Assembly (NCBI RefSeq): GCF_000473265.1
Contig: NZ_KI421511.1
Location: forward strand, 7,085,909 to 7,149,908
From: Amycolatopsis thermoflava N1165
GTDB taxonomy: Bacteria; Actinomycetota; Actinomycetes; Mycobacteriales; Pseudonocardiaceae
Direction of reading: 5' to 3'
DNA length: 64,000 bases
Under the pieces are notes generated by a model. That model saw nothing but the letters and a program-made list of their open reading frames with translations, did not search any database and was not told the DNA's origin. Shown here piece by piece: positions 29,113 to 37,409 of the stretch. The translations under genes were made by a program, and so were the position numbers. Numbering within the stretch: position 1 is the first letter of the stretch; each line of letters begins with the position of its first letter.

Positions 29113-29750
29113 TCGCGCAGGCGGACCGTCGTGGTCTGGGCGTAGGAGTTCGTCCCGGACGCGGCGGGCAGGCCGAGCCGGTGGTCGACCACCCGGCCGA
29201 GCGGGCCGCAGTTCTCCGTCGCCGGCACGGCCAGTTCGTGGTCGTAGGTGGCGAACTTCAGGGTCAGCGGATCGGTCGAGACGACCTCGGTCGGCCCGTC
29301 CGCCCGCAGGACGGAGTGGATGACGCCGGTCGCGCAGTCGCGCGGCAGGTAGGGCGCGTCGAACTCGGCGACCAGGTCGATCTCGCCCTTGCGTTCGTCG
29401 TTGGACTGGAAGTCGGAGTGGCCGCCGTAGCCGAACCGCACCGTGGCGCGCGGCAGTCCGGGCACCGCGACCGGCTCGGATCTCAGCGCGCCGAACACCT
29501 GCGCGTACCGGCCGTCCAGCTGCCCCTCGGCGAAGGTCAGGCGCATCGGGCCCAGCGGCAGGTCCCGGACGTCGCCGAAGGACATGGTGGCGGTCGAGTC
29601 GAGCACCTCGCAGCGCCACTGGCTCGGGTCGGCGCCGGCGGGCAGGGCGGGGCAGTCCGCGAACGTGTCCTCCGCGGCGCGGGCGGGGAGAGCGCTGGTG
29701 ACCGTCAGGGCGAGTGCGGCGACGGCGGCCGCTGCGAGCGCGATCTTCAT
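29106..29750 (-). CDS. Secreted protein of unknown function
   Basis: 214-aa exported protein: MKIALAAAAVAALALTV signal peptide with likely cleavage after ALPARAA. The mature part has four cysteines (DCPALP, WRCEVL, DCATG, ENCGPL), probably two disulphides, and a beta-rich composition. No family recognised. An upstream ATG (29837) would bury the signal peptide and is rejected. Divergent from cholesterol oxidase by 126 bases, so co-regulation is possible. Confidence 0.72.
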   Translation of the reverse strand: MKIALAAAAVAALALTVTSALPARAAEDTFADCPALPAGADPSQWRCEVLDSTATMSFGDVRDLPLGPMRLTFAEGQLDGRYAQVFGALRSEPVAVPGLPRATVRFGYGGHSDFQSNDERKGEIDLVAEFDAPYLPRDCATGVIHSVLRADGPTEVVSTDPLTLKFATYDHELAVPATENCGPLGRVVDHRLGLPAASGTNSYAQTTTVRLRDY

Positions 29751-29876
29751 GATCCAAATCCTGTCCGACCTGCGCAAACGGCACCATCGGGGAAAGCCCG
29801 GAGCCGACCCTGGCATCGCCCCACTAGGGATTAACACCGTTTACAAAGCGTGGCTGATCCGAATATGGTTCGCGTT

Positions 29877-31475
29877 ATGTCCTTCTCTCGACGCCGGTTC
29901 CTCGGCTTGACCGCGCTCAGCTCCGCCGCCACGCTCGGGCTGACCACGATCTCGACCCGGACCTCCGCCTCGGCGGCCACCGACTACTCGCCGGCCGTCG
30001 TCGTCGGCACCGGCTACGGGGCCGCCGTCACGGCGCTGCGCCTCGGGGCGGCCGGCGTCCCGACGCTGATGCTCGAAATGGGCCAGCTGTGGAACACGCC
30101 GGGCGAGGACGGCAAGATCTTCTCGGACATGCTCAGCCCGGACCGCCGGTCGTCGTGGTTCAAGAACCGCACGGAGGCGCCGCTGGCCTCGTTCCTGTGG
30201 CTCGACCTGGCCAACCGCGACATCGACCCGTACGCCGGTGTGCTGGACCGGGTGCACTTCGGCGACATGTCGGTCTACGTCGGCCGCGGTGTCGGCGGCG
30301 GCTCCCTGGTCAACGGCGCGATGGCCGTGACGCCGAAGCGCTGGTACTTCGAGGAAATCCTGCCCGAGGTCGACGCCGACGAGATGTACGGCAGGTACTA
30401 CCCGCTCGCGAACTCCATGCTGGGCGTGAACAACATCGACCCGGACTGGTTCGAGACCTGCGACTCCTACCAGTTCGCGCGTGTCTCACGGAAGCACGCG
30501 CAGAAGACCGGGCTGAAGACCACGTTCGTGCCCAGCGTCTACGACTTCGACTACATGCGCCGCGAAGAGGCAGGCGAGGTGCCCCGCTCCGCGCTGGCCT
30601 CGGAGGTCATCTACGGCAACAACCACGGCAAGCGCTCGCTGGACAAGAGCTACCTGGCCGCCGCGCTGGGCACCGGCAACGTCACCATCCGGACGCTCAC
30701 CGAGGTCCGCGACATCGCCCAGCAGCAGGACGGCACGTACACGTTGACGGTGCGGCAGATCGACGCCGATGGCAACGTGCTCGGCGTGCGCCAGCTGGGG
30801 ACGAAGTACCTGTTCCTCGGCGCGGGCAGCCTCGGCTCGACCGAGTTGCTGGTGCGGGCGCGCGACACCGGCAAGCTGCCGGACCTCGGCGAGGACGTCG
30901 GCCAGGGCTGGGGCACCAACGGCAACGTCATGCTGGGCCGGGCCAACCACGTGTGGGACCCGGTCGGCGCCGTCGAGTCGGGCATGCCCGCGCTCGGCAT
31001 CGACGCGTGGGAGGACCCGGTCAACCCGGTGTTCGCCGAGATCGCGCCGGTGCCCGCCGGGCTGGAGACGTGGGCGAGCCTGTACCTGGCGATCACCAAG
31101 AACCCCGAGCGCGGGTGGTTCAAGTACGACCCGGGCGCCGACAAGGCCGTTCTGCAGTGGGATGTGGCGCAGGGGCAGCCGTCGATCGACGCGGCGAAGA
31201 GCCTGTTCGACCGGATCAACTCGGCGAACGGGACGATCTACCGCTACGACCTGTTCGGCGACACCCGTGCGTTCGAGAACCGGTTCACCTACCACCCGCT
31301 GGGCGGCCTGGTGCTGGGCAAGGCGACCGACCTGTACGGGCGCGTGAAGGGCTACCGCAACCTCTACGTCACCGACGGCTCGCTGATCCCGGGCAGCACG
31401 GGCGTGAACCCGTTCGTCACGATCACCGCGCTGGCCGAGCGCAACATCGCGCGGGTGCTCGCGGAGGACTTCTAG
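29877..31475 (+). CDS. choD: Secreted cholesterol oxidase (GMC type)
   Basis: Oxidises and isomerises 3-beta-hydroxysterols to cholest-4-en-3-one with FAD, producing H2O2. 532 aa. MSFSRRRFLGLTAL is a twin-arginine signal (RRRFLG), cleaved after about residue 40. The FAD-binding site is VVVGTGYGAAVTALRLG, the GMC region VGRGVGGGSLVNGAM, and the C-terminal active site HPLGGLVLG and GVNPFVTITALAERN, as in the Streptomyces/Brevibacterium type I enzyme. No other steroid genes adjoin. Confidence 0.93.
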   Translation: MSFSRRRFLGLTALSSAATLGLTTISTRTSASAATDYSPAVVVGTGYGAAVTALRLGAAGVPTLMLEMGQLWNTPGEDGKIFSDMLSPDRRSSWFKNRTEAPLASFLWLDLANRDIDPYAGVLDRVHFGDMSVYVGRGVGGGSLVNGAMAVTPKRWYFEEILPEVDADEMYGRYYPLANSMLGVNNIDPDWFETCDSYQFARVSRKHAQKTGLKTTFVPSVYDFDYMRREEAGEVPRSALASEVIYGNNHGKRSLDKSYLAAALGTGNVTIRTLTEVRDIAQQQDGTYTLTVRQIDADGNVLGVRQLGTKYLFLGAGSLGSTELLVRARDTGKLPDLGEDVGQGWGTNGNVMLGRANHVWDPVGAVESGMPALGIDAWEDPVNPVFAEIAPVPAGLETWASLYLAITKNPERGWFKYDPGADKAVLQWDVAQGQPSIDAAKSLFDRINSANGTIYRYDLFGDTRAFENRFTYHPLGGLVLGKATDLYGRVKGYRNLYVTDGSLIPGSTGVNPFVTITALAERNIARVLAEDF

Positions 31476-31552
31476 CCCGTATCAGCCGACGGGCGAACGA
31501 GACGTCCGAAATCCGCCAGCACGCTCCCGGCCGGTCGGCCGAGAATCCGGTC

Positions 31553-32197
31553 GTGATCGTGCGAGCGCGGGGAATCCGCATCCGGCACCGCGGGTGTGAA
31601 CCGCAGGTCCACCCCACCGCCTACATCGCCCCCACGGCCACACTCGTCGGCGATGTCCGCGTGGGGCCGAGGGCGCGGGTCATGTACGGCGCGGTGCTCG
31701 ATGCCGAGGGGTCTCGGATCGAGGTCGGGGAGGCGGCGGTGATCTGCGAGAACGCGGTGTTGCGCGGGTCCGCGGTCGCCGGCGACCAGCCGGTGCTTCT
31801 CGGCGACCACGTCTTCGTGGGGCCACATGCCACGCTGCTGGGCTGCGAGGCCGGCAGGTGCGTCTACGTGGCGACCGCGGCGACGGTCCTGCAGCGCGCG
31901 CGGTTGGGGGCCGGCTCGGTCGTCGCTGTCGGCGCGCTCGTCCATGCGCGCACCGTTCTGCCGGACGAGTACTTCGTGCCGCCGCACACCGTGGCGCTCG
32001 ACGCGCCGGTGCGGCTGCTGGCCCCTGGAGATCCGGGCCTGGCCGAGGCCGTCCGGCGGGTGGGCTTCGCGCAGGCGGCGTTCGGCGTCGACGCGGAGTG
32101 GACCGACCGGATCAGCCGGTACGAGCGCATCGCGGAGGTGCGCGTCGCCGAGTTCGGCGCGCACGCGGACGATGAGCGTGTGAACGTCGTCGGATGA
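31553..32197 (+). CDS. Left-handed beta-helix protein of gamma-carbonic anhydrase family, metal site lost
   Basis: 214-aa hexapeptide-repeat protein resembling gamma-carbonic anhydrases (HPTAYIAPTATLVGDVRVG opening). The three metal His of the family are not conserved: the usual I-H-G reads V-L-R-G, and the usual G-H-x-A-x-x-H-G-C reads G-P-H-A-T-L-L-G-C. Zinc-dependent carbonic anhydrase activity is therefore unlikely; a structural or assembly role is possible. The GTG start is chosen where the helix begins; the upstream segment is low-complexity. Confidence 0.8.
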   Translation: MIVRARGIRIRHRGCEPQVHPTAYIAPTATLVGDVRVGPRARVMYGAVLDAEGSRIEVGEAAVICENAVLRGSAVAGDQPVLLGDHVFVGPHATLLGCEAGRCVYVATAATVLQRARLGAGSVVAVGALVHARTVLPDEYFVPPHTVALDAPVRLLAPGDPGLAEAVRRVGFAQAAFGVDAEWTDRISRYERIAEVRVAEFGAHADDERVNVVG

Positions 32198-32201
32198 GGC
32201 T

Positions 32202-32804
32202 CTAGCCCGCGCGGAGTTTTTCGTAGTGGGCGACGCAGTCGGCGTAGACCGGCAGCAGCCCAGCGGCGGCGGCCTCGGCGAGAGCCGGGGCCGCTTCGTC
32301 CTTTTCGGACAGGATCGGTGCGAGGTCCGACGGCCAGGGCAGGCCCAGTTCCGGGTCCAGCGGGGTGATCCCGTGTTCGCCCGATGGGTTGTACCCGGTG
32401 GAGCAGAGGTAGGCCATCACGGTGTCGTCCTCCAGTGCGACGAACGCGTGCCCGAGGCCTTCCGCGATGTAGACCGCGCGGTAGTCCACCGAATCGAGCC
32501 GCACCGCGTCCCAGGTGCCGAACGTGGGCGAGCCGACCCGCAGGTCCACCACGACGTCGAGCAGCGCGCCGCGCGGGCAGTAGACGTACTTCGCCTGGCC
32601 GGGCGGCGTGTCGGCGAAATGCACTCCCCGGATCGTCCCCCGCCGGGACACGCTGTGGTTCGTCTGCGCCACGTGCAGCGGGTGCCCGATCGCCTCGACG
32701 AGCGCCGCCTCCTGGAACGGCGCGACGAAAAGGCCGCGGTGGTCCGGGAACGAACGCGGCGTGAACTCGTAGGCGTCGGGGACGGCGAGCTGGCGGACCT
32801 CCAT
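32202..32804 (-). CDS. rmlC: dTDP-4-dehydrorhamnose 3,5-epimerase family protein
   Basis: 200-aa cupin similar to RmlC, which epimerises dTDP-4-keto-6-deoxyglucose at C3 and C5. Conserved segments: SFPDHRGLFVAPF, RGTIRGVHFADTPPGQAKYV (catalytic His) and EGLGHAFVALEDDTVMAYL. It stands alone without rmlA, rmlB or rmlD, so it may serve sugar modification encoded elsewhere. Stop lies 4 bases from the convergent beta-helix gene. Confidence 0.88.
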   Translation of the reverse strand: MEVRQLAVPDAYEFTPRSFPDHRGLFVAPFQEAALVEAIGHPLHVAQTNHSVSRRGTIRGVHFADTPPGQAKYVYCPRGALLDVVVDLRVGSPTFGTWDAVRLDSVDYRAVYIAEGLGHAFVALEDDTVMAYLCSTGYNPSGEHGITPLDPELGLPWPSDLAPILSEKDEAAPALAEAAAAGLLPVYADCVAHYEKLRAG

Positions 32805-33101
32805 ACACCGAACCTTAGCGGGGCACTCCCAAGCCGGACGGACGTCTTGCTAGAACCCCGTTGACCTCCCCTTTTTGTGACATCAACCGCACCTCGGCAT
32901 CACAACCGGTGCGGAGCCTGCAACACTGGGGGGACCGCCGCGTCCGCGGCCGTCGCCTCACCAAGGGCTTCGCACGGCCGAGACGGACGCCGAGCCGGCT
33001 GCCGGCGCCACCGCGCCCGGGCTACCGAGCTGCGAGATCAACCACGCCACTGGGGGATGGGGCAGTGTCCCCGCACACGGTCCCGGGAGGGATTCATTTC
33101 C
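32805..33101. other. Intergenic region upstream of malic enzyme
   Basis: Nearly 300 bases without a gene, between the divergent rmlC and malic enzyme genes. The only clear element is GGGAGGG before the malic enzyme ATG. No convincing riboswitch or operator was recognised. Confidence 0.4.
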
Positions 33102-34364
33102 ATGACCTACGCTCAGACCTCTGATACGAGGGCAGGGACATCGATGAACGACGAGGTCAGCAAGAGCACGGCGGCCGAGGCAGTGCCGCCGACGGGTACC
33201 GACTACTCGCCGGTGACCGACGACGAGATCTTCCGCGGTCACGAGGGCGGCAAGCTGTCGGTGGCGGCCACGCGCCCGATCTCGCAGCCGCGCGACCTCT
33301 CGATCGCCTACACGCCGGGGGTGGCCAAGGCGAGCCGCGCCATCGCCGAGAACGCCGAGCTGGCCCAGCGCTACACGTGGGCGCACCGGCTGGTGGTCGT
33401 CGTCAGCGACGGCACCGCGGTGCTGGGGCTTGGCGACATCGGCGCGAGCGCGTCGCTGCCCGTCATGGAGGGCAAGTCGGTGCTCTTCAAGACCTTCGGC
33501 GGCCTGGACTCGATCCCGCTGGTGCTGGACACCAAGGACGTCGACGAGATCGTCGAGACGCTGGTGCGGCTGCGCCCGTCCTACGGTGCCGTCAACCTGG
33601 AGGACATCTCCGCGCCGCGCTGCTTCGAGCTGGAGGACAAGCTCAAGGAGGCGCTGGACTGCCCGGTCATGCACGACGACCAGCACGGCACGGCGATCGT
33701 GACGCTGGCCGCGCTGCGTGGCGCGAACCTGGTGCTCGACCGGGACATCAAGCAGCAGCGGGTGGTCGTCTCCGGCGCGGGCGCCGCGGGTGTCGCGTGC
33801 GCGAAGATCCTGCAGGAGGCCGGTGTCGCCGACGTCACGGTGCTGGACTCGCGCGGCATCATCCACCCCGGCCGGGACGGGCTGAACCCGGTCAAGGAGA
33901 AGCTGGCCCAGACCACCAACAAGGCCGGTCTGCGTGGCGGCCTGGCCGAGGCGCTGCGCGGGGCGGACGTGTACCTGGGGCTGTCCGGGTCCACGATCGA
34001 GCCGGAGTTGCTGGCCGACATGGCCGATGACCCGATCGTGTTCGCGTTGTCCAACCCGGACCCGGAGGTCCACCCGCACGAGGCCGCCAAGTACGCGGCG
34101 ATCGTGGCGACCGGGCGCAGCGACTTCCCGAACCAGATCAACAACGTGCTCGCCTTCCCCGGCGTGTTCCGGGGCGCGCTGGACGCCGGCGCGCGGGCGA
34201 TCACCGAGAACATGAAGCTGGCGGCCGCCGAGGCGATCGTCGCCGTCGCGCAGGACGACCTGGGGCCCGACCGCATCGTGCCGAGCCCGCTCGACCCGCG
34301 CGTCGCCCCCGAGGTCGCCGCCGCCGTGGCGAAGGCGGCGATCGAGGACGGCGTCACCGGCTAA
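33102..34364 (+). CDS. NAD(P)-dependent malic enzyme (short form)
   Basis: Oxidative decarboxylation of L-malate to pyruvate; 420 aa, the compact bacterial form lacking the phosphotransacetylase domain. The start MTYAQTSDTRAGT follows GGGAGGG; MNDEVSKST 14 codons later is an alternative. Landmarks: SIAYTPGVAKASRAI, VVVVSDGTAVLGLGDIG, the metal-binding NLEDISAPRCFELE and CPVMHDDQHGTAIVTLAA, and the Rossmann loop VVSGAGAAGVAC. Cofactor preference cannot be settled. Confidence 0.93.
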   Translation: MTYAQTSDTRAGTSMNDEVSKSTAAEAVPPTGTDYSPVTDDEIFRGHEGGKLSVAATRPISQPRDLSIAYTPGVAKASRAIAENAELAQRYTWAHRLVVVVSDGTAVLGLGDIGASASLPVMEGKSVLFKTFGGLDSIPLVLDTKDVDEIVETLVRLRPSYGAVNLEDISAPRCFELEDKLKEALDCPVMHDDQHGTAIVTLAALRGANLVLDRDIKQQRVVVSGAGAAGVACAKILQEAGVADVTVLDSRGIIHPGRDGLNPVKEKLAQTTNKAGLRGGLAEALRGADVYLGLSGSTIEPELLADMADDPIVFALSNPDPEVHPHEAAKYAAIVATGRSDFPNQINNVLAFPGVFRGALDAGARAITENMKLAAAEAIVAVAQDDLGPDRIVPSPLDPRVAPEVAAAVAKAAIEDGVTG

Positions 34365-34370
34365 GCTGGA

Positions 34371-34409
34371 CCTTCCCGGAGGCGCTGGGCGCGTCTCCGG
34401 GAAGGCTTT
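34371..34409 (+). terminator. Terminator after malic enzyme
   Basis: 11-bp stem CCTTCCCGGAG / CTCCGGGAAGG, 13-base loop, followed by CTTTCG. The T run is weak. Confidence 0.6.
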
Positions 34410-34421
34410 CGCTGGGAGGGC

Positions 34422-35510
34422 GTGTTGATCGAGTTCGACGGCGTGACCAAGCGCTACCCGGACGGCACGCTCGCCGTCGACGATCTGAGCCTGACGGTCG
34501 AGGACGGCACCATCACGGTGTTCGTCGGGCCGTCGGGCTGCGGGAAGACGACGTCGCTGCGGATGATCAACCGCATGGTCGAGCCGACCTCGGGACGGGT
34601 GCTGCTCGACGGCAAGGACATCCGCGAGCAGGACCCGCCGGTGCTGCGGCGCGGCATCGGGTACGTGATCCAGAACGCCGGGCTGTTCCCGCACCGGACG
34701 GTGCTGGACAACGTCGCCACCGTGCCCGTGTTGTCCGGGTGGGGCAAGCGGAAGGCGCGCGACCGCGCGGCCGAGCTGCTGGACATCGTCGGTCTGCCCG
34801 CGGAGCTGGGGAAGCGTTATCCGGCGCAGCTGTCCGGTGGTCAGCGTCAGCGGGTCGGGGTCGCCAGGGCACTGGCGGCGGACGCGCCGGTGCTGCTGAT
34901 GGACGAGCCGTTCTCGGCCGTCGACCCGATCGTGCGGGAGGGCCTGCAGGACGAGTTGCTGCGGCTGCAGTCGCAGCTGGGCAAGACGATCGTGTTCGTC
35001 ACCCACGACATCGACGAGGCCGTGCGGCTTGGCGACAAGGTGGCCGTGATGCGCGTCGGCGGTCGGCTGGCGCAGTACGGCACGCCGGCCGACGTGCTGC
35101 GGCACCCGGTGGACGACTTCGTGGCGTCCTTCGTGGGCCGCGACCGCGGTTACCGTGGACTGTCGTTTGTGGACTCCGCTGGTGTGGAAGTACGCTCGGT
35201 GGCGACGGTTCCGTTGGGCGACAACGTTTCCGGTCCGACGGAGGAGTGGCTGCTCGCGGTGAACGATTCCGGGCAGCCGCGTGGCTGGCTGGCTCCCGGG
35301 TCCAGTGTGGACGGCGGGCTGGCCGAGTCGGACCTGGTCGCCGGTGGTTCGCTCTACCGGCGCGGCACGTCGGTGCGGGGCGCGCTGGACGCGGCGTTGT
35401 CGTCGCCGGCCGGGCTGGGGGTCGTGGTGGACGAGACGGGCAAGGCCGTGGGGGCGGTGACGGCGCGGCAGGTGCTGGACGTGATCGAGGGCGTCACGGC
35501 AGCGGACTGA
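34422..35510 (+). CDS. Glycine betaine/proline-type ABC transporter ATPase (OpuCA/ProV-like)
   Basis: 362-aa importer ATPase. Walker A GPSGCGKTTSLRMINRM, Q-loop YVIQNAGLFPH, signature LSGGQRQRVGVARAL, Walker B VLLMDEPFSAVDP and H-loop VTHDIDE are all intact. The C-terminal extension (about 245-362) has the CBS-like segment LGVVVDETGKAVGAVTARQVLDVI typical of OpuCA/ProV. GTG start after GGGAGGG. No permease or substrate-binding gene lies nearby; the next gene is a secreted protease. It is an orphan that must partner with components elsewhere. Confidence 0.88.
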   Translation: MLIEFDGVTKRYPDGTLAVDDLSLTVEDGTITVFVGPSGCGKTTSLRMINRMVEPTSGRVLLDGKDIREQDPPVLRRGIGYVIQNAGLFPHRTVLDNVATVPVLSGWGKRKARDRAAELLDIVGLPAELGKRYPAQLSGGQRQRVGVARALAADAPVLLMDEPFSAVDPIVREGLQDELLRLQSQLGKTIVFVTHDIDEAVRLGDKVAVMRVGGRLAQYGTPADVLRHPVDDFVASFVGRDRGYRGLSFVDSAGVEVRSVATVPLGDNVSGPTEEWLLAVNDSGQPRGWLAPGSSVDGGLAESDLVAGGSLYRRGTSVRGALDAALSSPAGLGVVVDETGKAVGAVTARQVLDVIEGVTAAD

Positions 35511-35671
35511 TCCAGACCGGGCGGCTGGTCCGCCCTACTTTCGCCGGGAGCCACCCGGGTGCCAGTCCTTCCGTGGGGCGGTGACGCGGTCCTACCGTGA
35601 AAAAGTCTCACCCCTTGCGGCGCGGTGAGCGATTCCCCAGCTCATCGCGCCGGCCCTGCCAAGGAGGACTC

Positions 35672-36862
35672 ATGTCCAAGTCCCTGCTCAGCAAGGCCAG
35701 ATCAGCCGGTGTGGCGCTCGCGGCCGCGGCGGTCGCGACCGTCGGGTTCACCGCCCCGGCTTCCGCCCAGGAGGGGTCGATCGTCGGCGCGGATGCGCCC
35801 GGCGCGATCTCCGGCAGCTACATCGTGGTGTTCAAGGAATCGTCGTCGCCGGTGTCTTCGCTGGTCAGCGAGGTGACCGGCAAACTCGGCGGCAACGTGC
35901 GGCAGACGTTCTCGCGTGCGCTGCACGGCTATTCGGCGTCGATGAGCGAGTCGCAGGCGAAGCGGGTCGCGGCCGATCCGTCGGTGGCGTTCGTGGAGCA
36001 GAACCGGCGCGTCACGATCACCGCCACGCAGGCGAATCCGCCGTCGTGGGGCCTGGACCGCGTCGACCAGCGCAATTTGCCGCTGAACCAGGCGTACAAC
36101 TACTCGACCACCGCGTCGAACGTGCACGCCTACATCATCGACACCGGCATCAACCTGAGCCACAGCGACTTCGGCGGCCGCGCGACGTCCGGCTACGACT
36201 TCGTCGACGGCGACTCGAACGCCAGCGACTGCAACGGCCACGGCACGCACGTCGCCGGAACTGTCGGTGGTTCGGCGTACGGTCTGGCGAAGGGGGTGCA
36301 GTTGACCGCCGTGCGGGTGCTCGACTGCGAGGGTTCGGGCACCTACGACCAGGTGATCGCCGGCATCGAGTGGGTCACCCAGAACGCGGTGAAGCCGGCG
36401 GTGGCGAACATGAGCCTCGGCGGTGGCGTGTCGACAGCCGTGGACAACGCGGTGAAGGCCTCGATCGCGGCGGGCGTGACGTACGCGGTCGCGGCGGGCA
36501 ACAGCAACACGAACGCCTGCAGCTCGTCCCCATCCCGCGTCCCGGCGGCGATCACCGTCGGAGCCACGACGAGCACGGACGCACGGGCGAGCTACTCGAA
36601 CTACGGCAGCTGCCTGGACATCTTCGCGCCCGGCAGCAGCATCAAGTCGGACTGGATCGGCAGCACGAGCGCGACGAACACCATCAGCGGCACCTCGATG
36701 GCGACGCCCCACGTCGCCGGAGCCGCAGCGCTTTACCTGGCAACCCACACCTCCGCGACGCCCCAGCAGGTGCGAGACGCACTGGTGGCAGCAGCCACGA
36801 CAGGGAAGGTGACCAGCGCCGGAACAAACAGCCCCAACGTCCTGCTCTACACAGGCGCATAG
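35672..36862 (+). CDS. Secreted subtilisin-like serine protease (S8)
   Basis: Extracellular protease made as a pre-pro-enzyme, 396 aa. ATG after AAGGAGGA. Signal peptide to about residue 33 (ending APASAQ), I9 inhibitor propeptide (about 45-115, SYIVVFKE), then the catalytic domain with Asp157 (IIDTGIN), His190 (GHGTHVAG) and Ser342 (GTSMATPHVAG), like proteinase K/aqualysin. It ends N-V-L-L-Y-T-G-A; the last codons ACA-GGC-GCA-TAG form the first bases of the 500-bp repeat element that follows. Confidence 0.94.
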   Translation: MSKSLLSKARSAGVALAAAAVATVGFTAPASAQEGSIVGADAPGAISGSYIVVFKESSSPVSSLVSEVTGKLGGNVRQTFSRALHGYSASMSESQAKRVAADPSVAFVEQNRRVTITATQANPPSWGLDRVDQRNLPLNQAYNYSTTASNVHAYIIDTGINLSHSDFGGRATSGYDFVDGDSNASDCNGHGTHVAGTVGGSAYGLAKGVQLTAVRVLDCEGSGTYDQVIAGIEWVTQNAVKPAVANMSLGGGVSTAVDNAVKASIAAGVTYAVAAGNSNTNACSSSPSRVPAAITVGATTSTDARASYSNYGSCLDIFAPGSSIKSDWIGSTSATNTISGTSMATPHVAGAAALYLATHTSATPQQVRDALVAAATTGKVTSAGTNSPNVLLYTGA

Positions 36863-37350
36863 CGCCAGGGCCTTGAACCCAAGGTAGCTGGGTGGTCATC
36901 CCGTCGCCTGACACGCAACGATCACCTTGAGCCGGGGCCGCAACCTAGGCCGCCAACCGGCGGCCAAACATGCCAACCTTGCGGCCCTGGCTCAAGGTGA
37001 TATGCACAAGCCGGAAGGCGACGGGATGACCACCCGGCGACCACCTCGGCAAGGTGAGACGACAACGGTCCCCTGGTCATCCCGGAGCCTGCCCGTCCGG
37101 CGAGGACTATCTTTTGATCTTTAAAGCCGCGCTGTCGCGCGGAAATGCGCCTCACGGCGCTCGAATGGTCACCTTCCGACCACCCCCGCCCCCGATGCCT
37201 GATTGTGTTTCAGTCGCCGAGCAGGCTTGTCAAGGCGGGAAAGCGTGCCTTGACAAGCCTGGTCGGCGACTAAAGATCGGCTGTGGATCGGGGGCGGGGG
37301 AGGTCTGGTTGGAATGGTCGGTGCTGTTTCGTTGCCGGGCGGCGGTTGGT
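36851..37350 (+). repeat. 500-bp structured repeat element, copy A
   Basis: Nearly identical, in inverted orientation, to 48722-49215. It starts in the last three codons of the upstream protease. Two main structures: a long nested hairpin from 36887 to 37038 (outer 23-bp arms, inner 23-bp arms ATCACCTTGAGCC.. / ..GGCTCAAGGTGAT, variable loop) and a hairpin from 37213 to 37270 (arms GTCGCCGA and CAGGCTTGTCAAGGC with complements). Stem sequences are conserved and the large loop differs between copies. Short open frames exist in it on both strands, but there is no good start signal. It occupies the convergent gap between the protease and kgd. Confidence 0.95.
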
Positions 37351-37358
37351 GCAAAGAA

Positions 37359-37400
37359 AAGGCGCCCTCCCCTGGGTTTTGGGGGAGGGCGCCTTCTTTT
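37359..37400. terminator. Bidirectional terminator at the end of kgd
   Basis: 14-bp stem AAGGCGCCCTCCCC / GGGGAGGGCGCCTT with loop TGGGTTTTG. T-rich flanks on both strands (CTTTTCTT forward, TTTTCTTT reverse). It is outside the repeat element and 10-15 bases from the kgd stop. Confidence 0.9.
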
Positions 37401-37409
37401 CTTGCTAGA

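Noticed and set aside
31553..32197. Functional gamma-carbonic anhydrase
   Set aside because: All three metal-binding His positions are substituted.
36922..37155. Similar short ORFs inside both copies of the 500-bp element
   Set aside because: Their similarity is explained by nucleotide identity of the element; start signals are poor and substitutions follow stem pairing, not codons.
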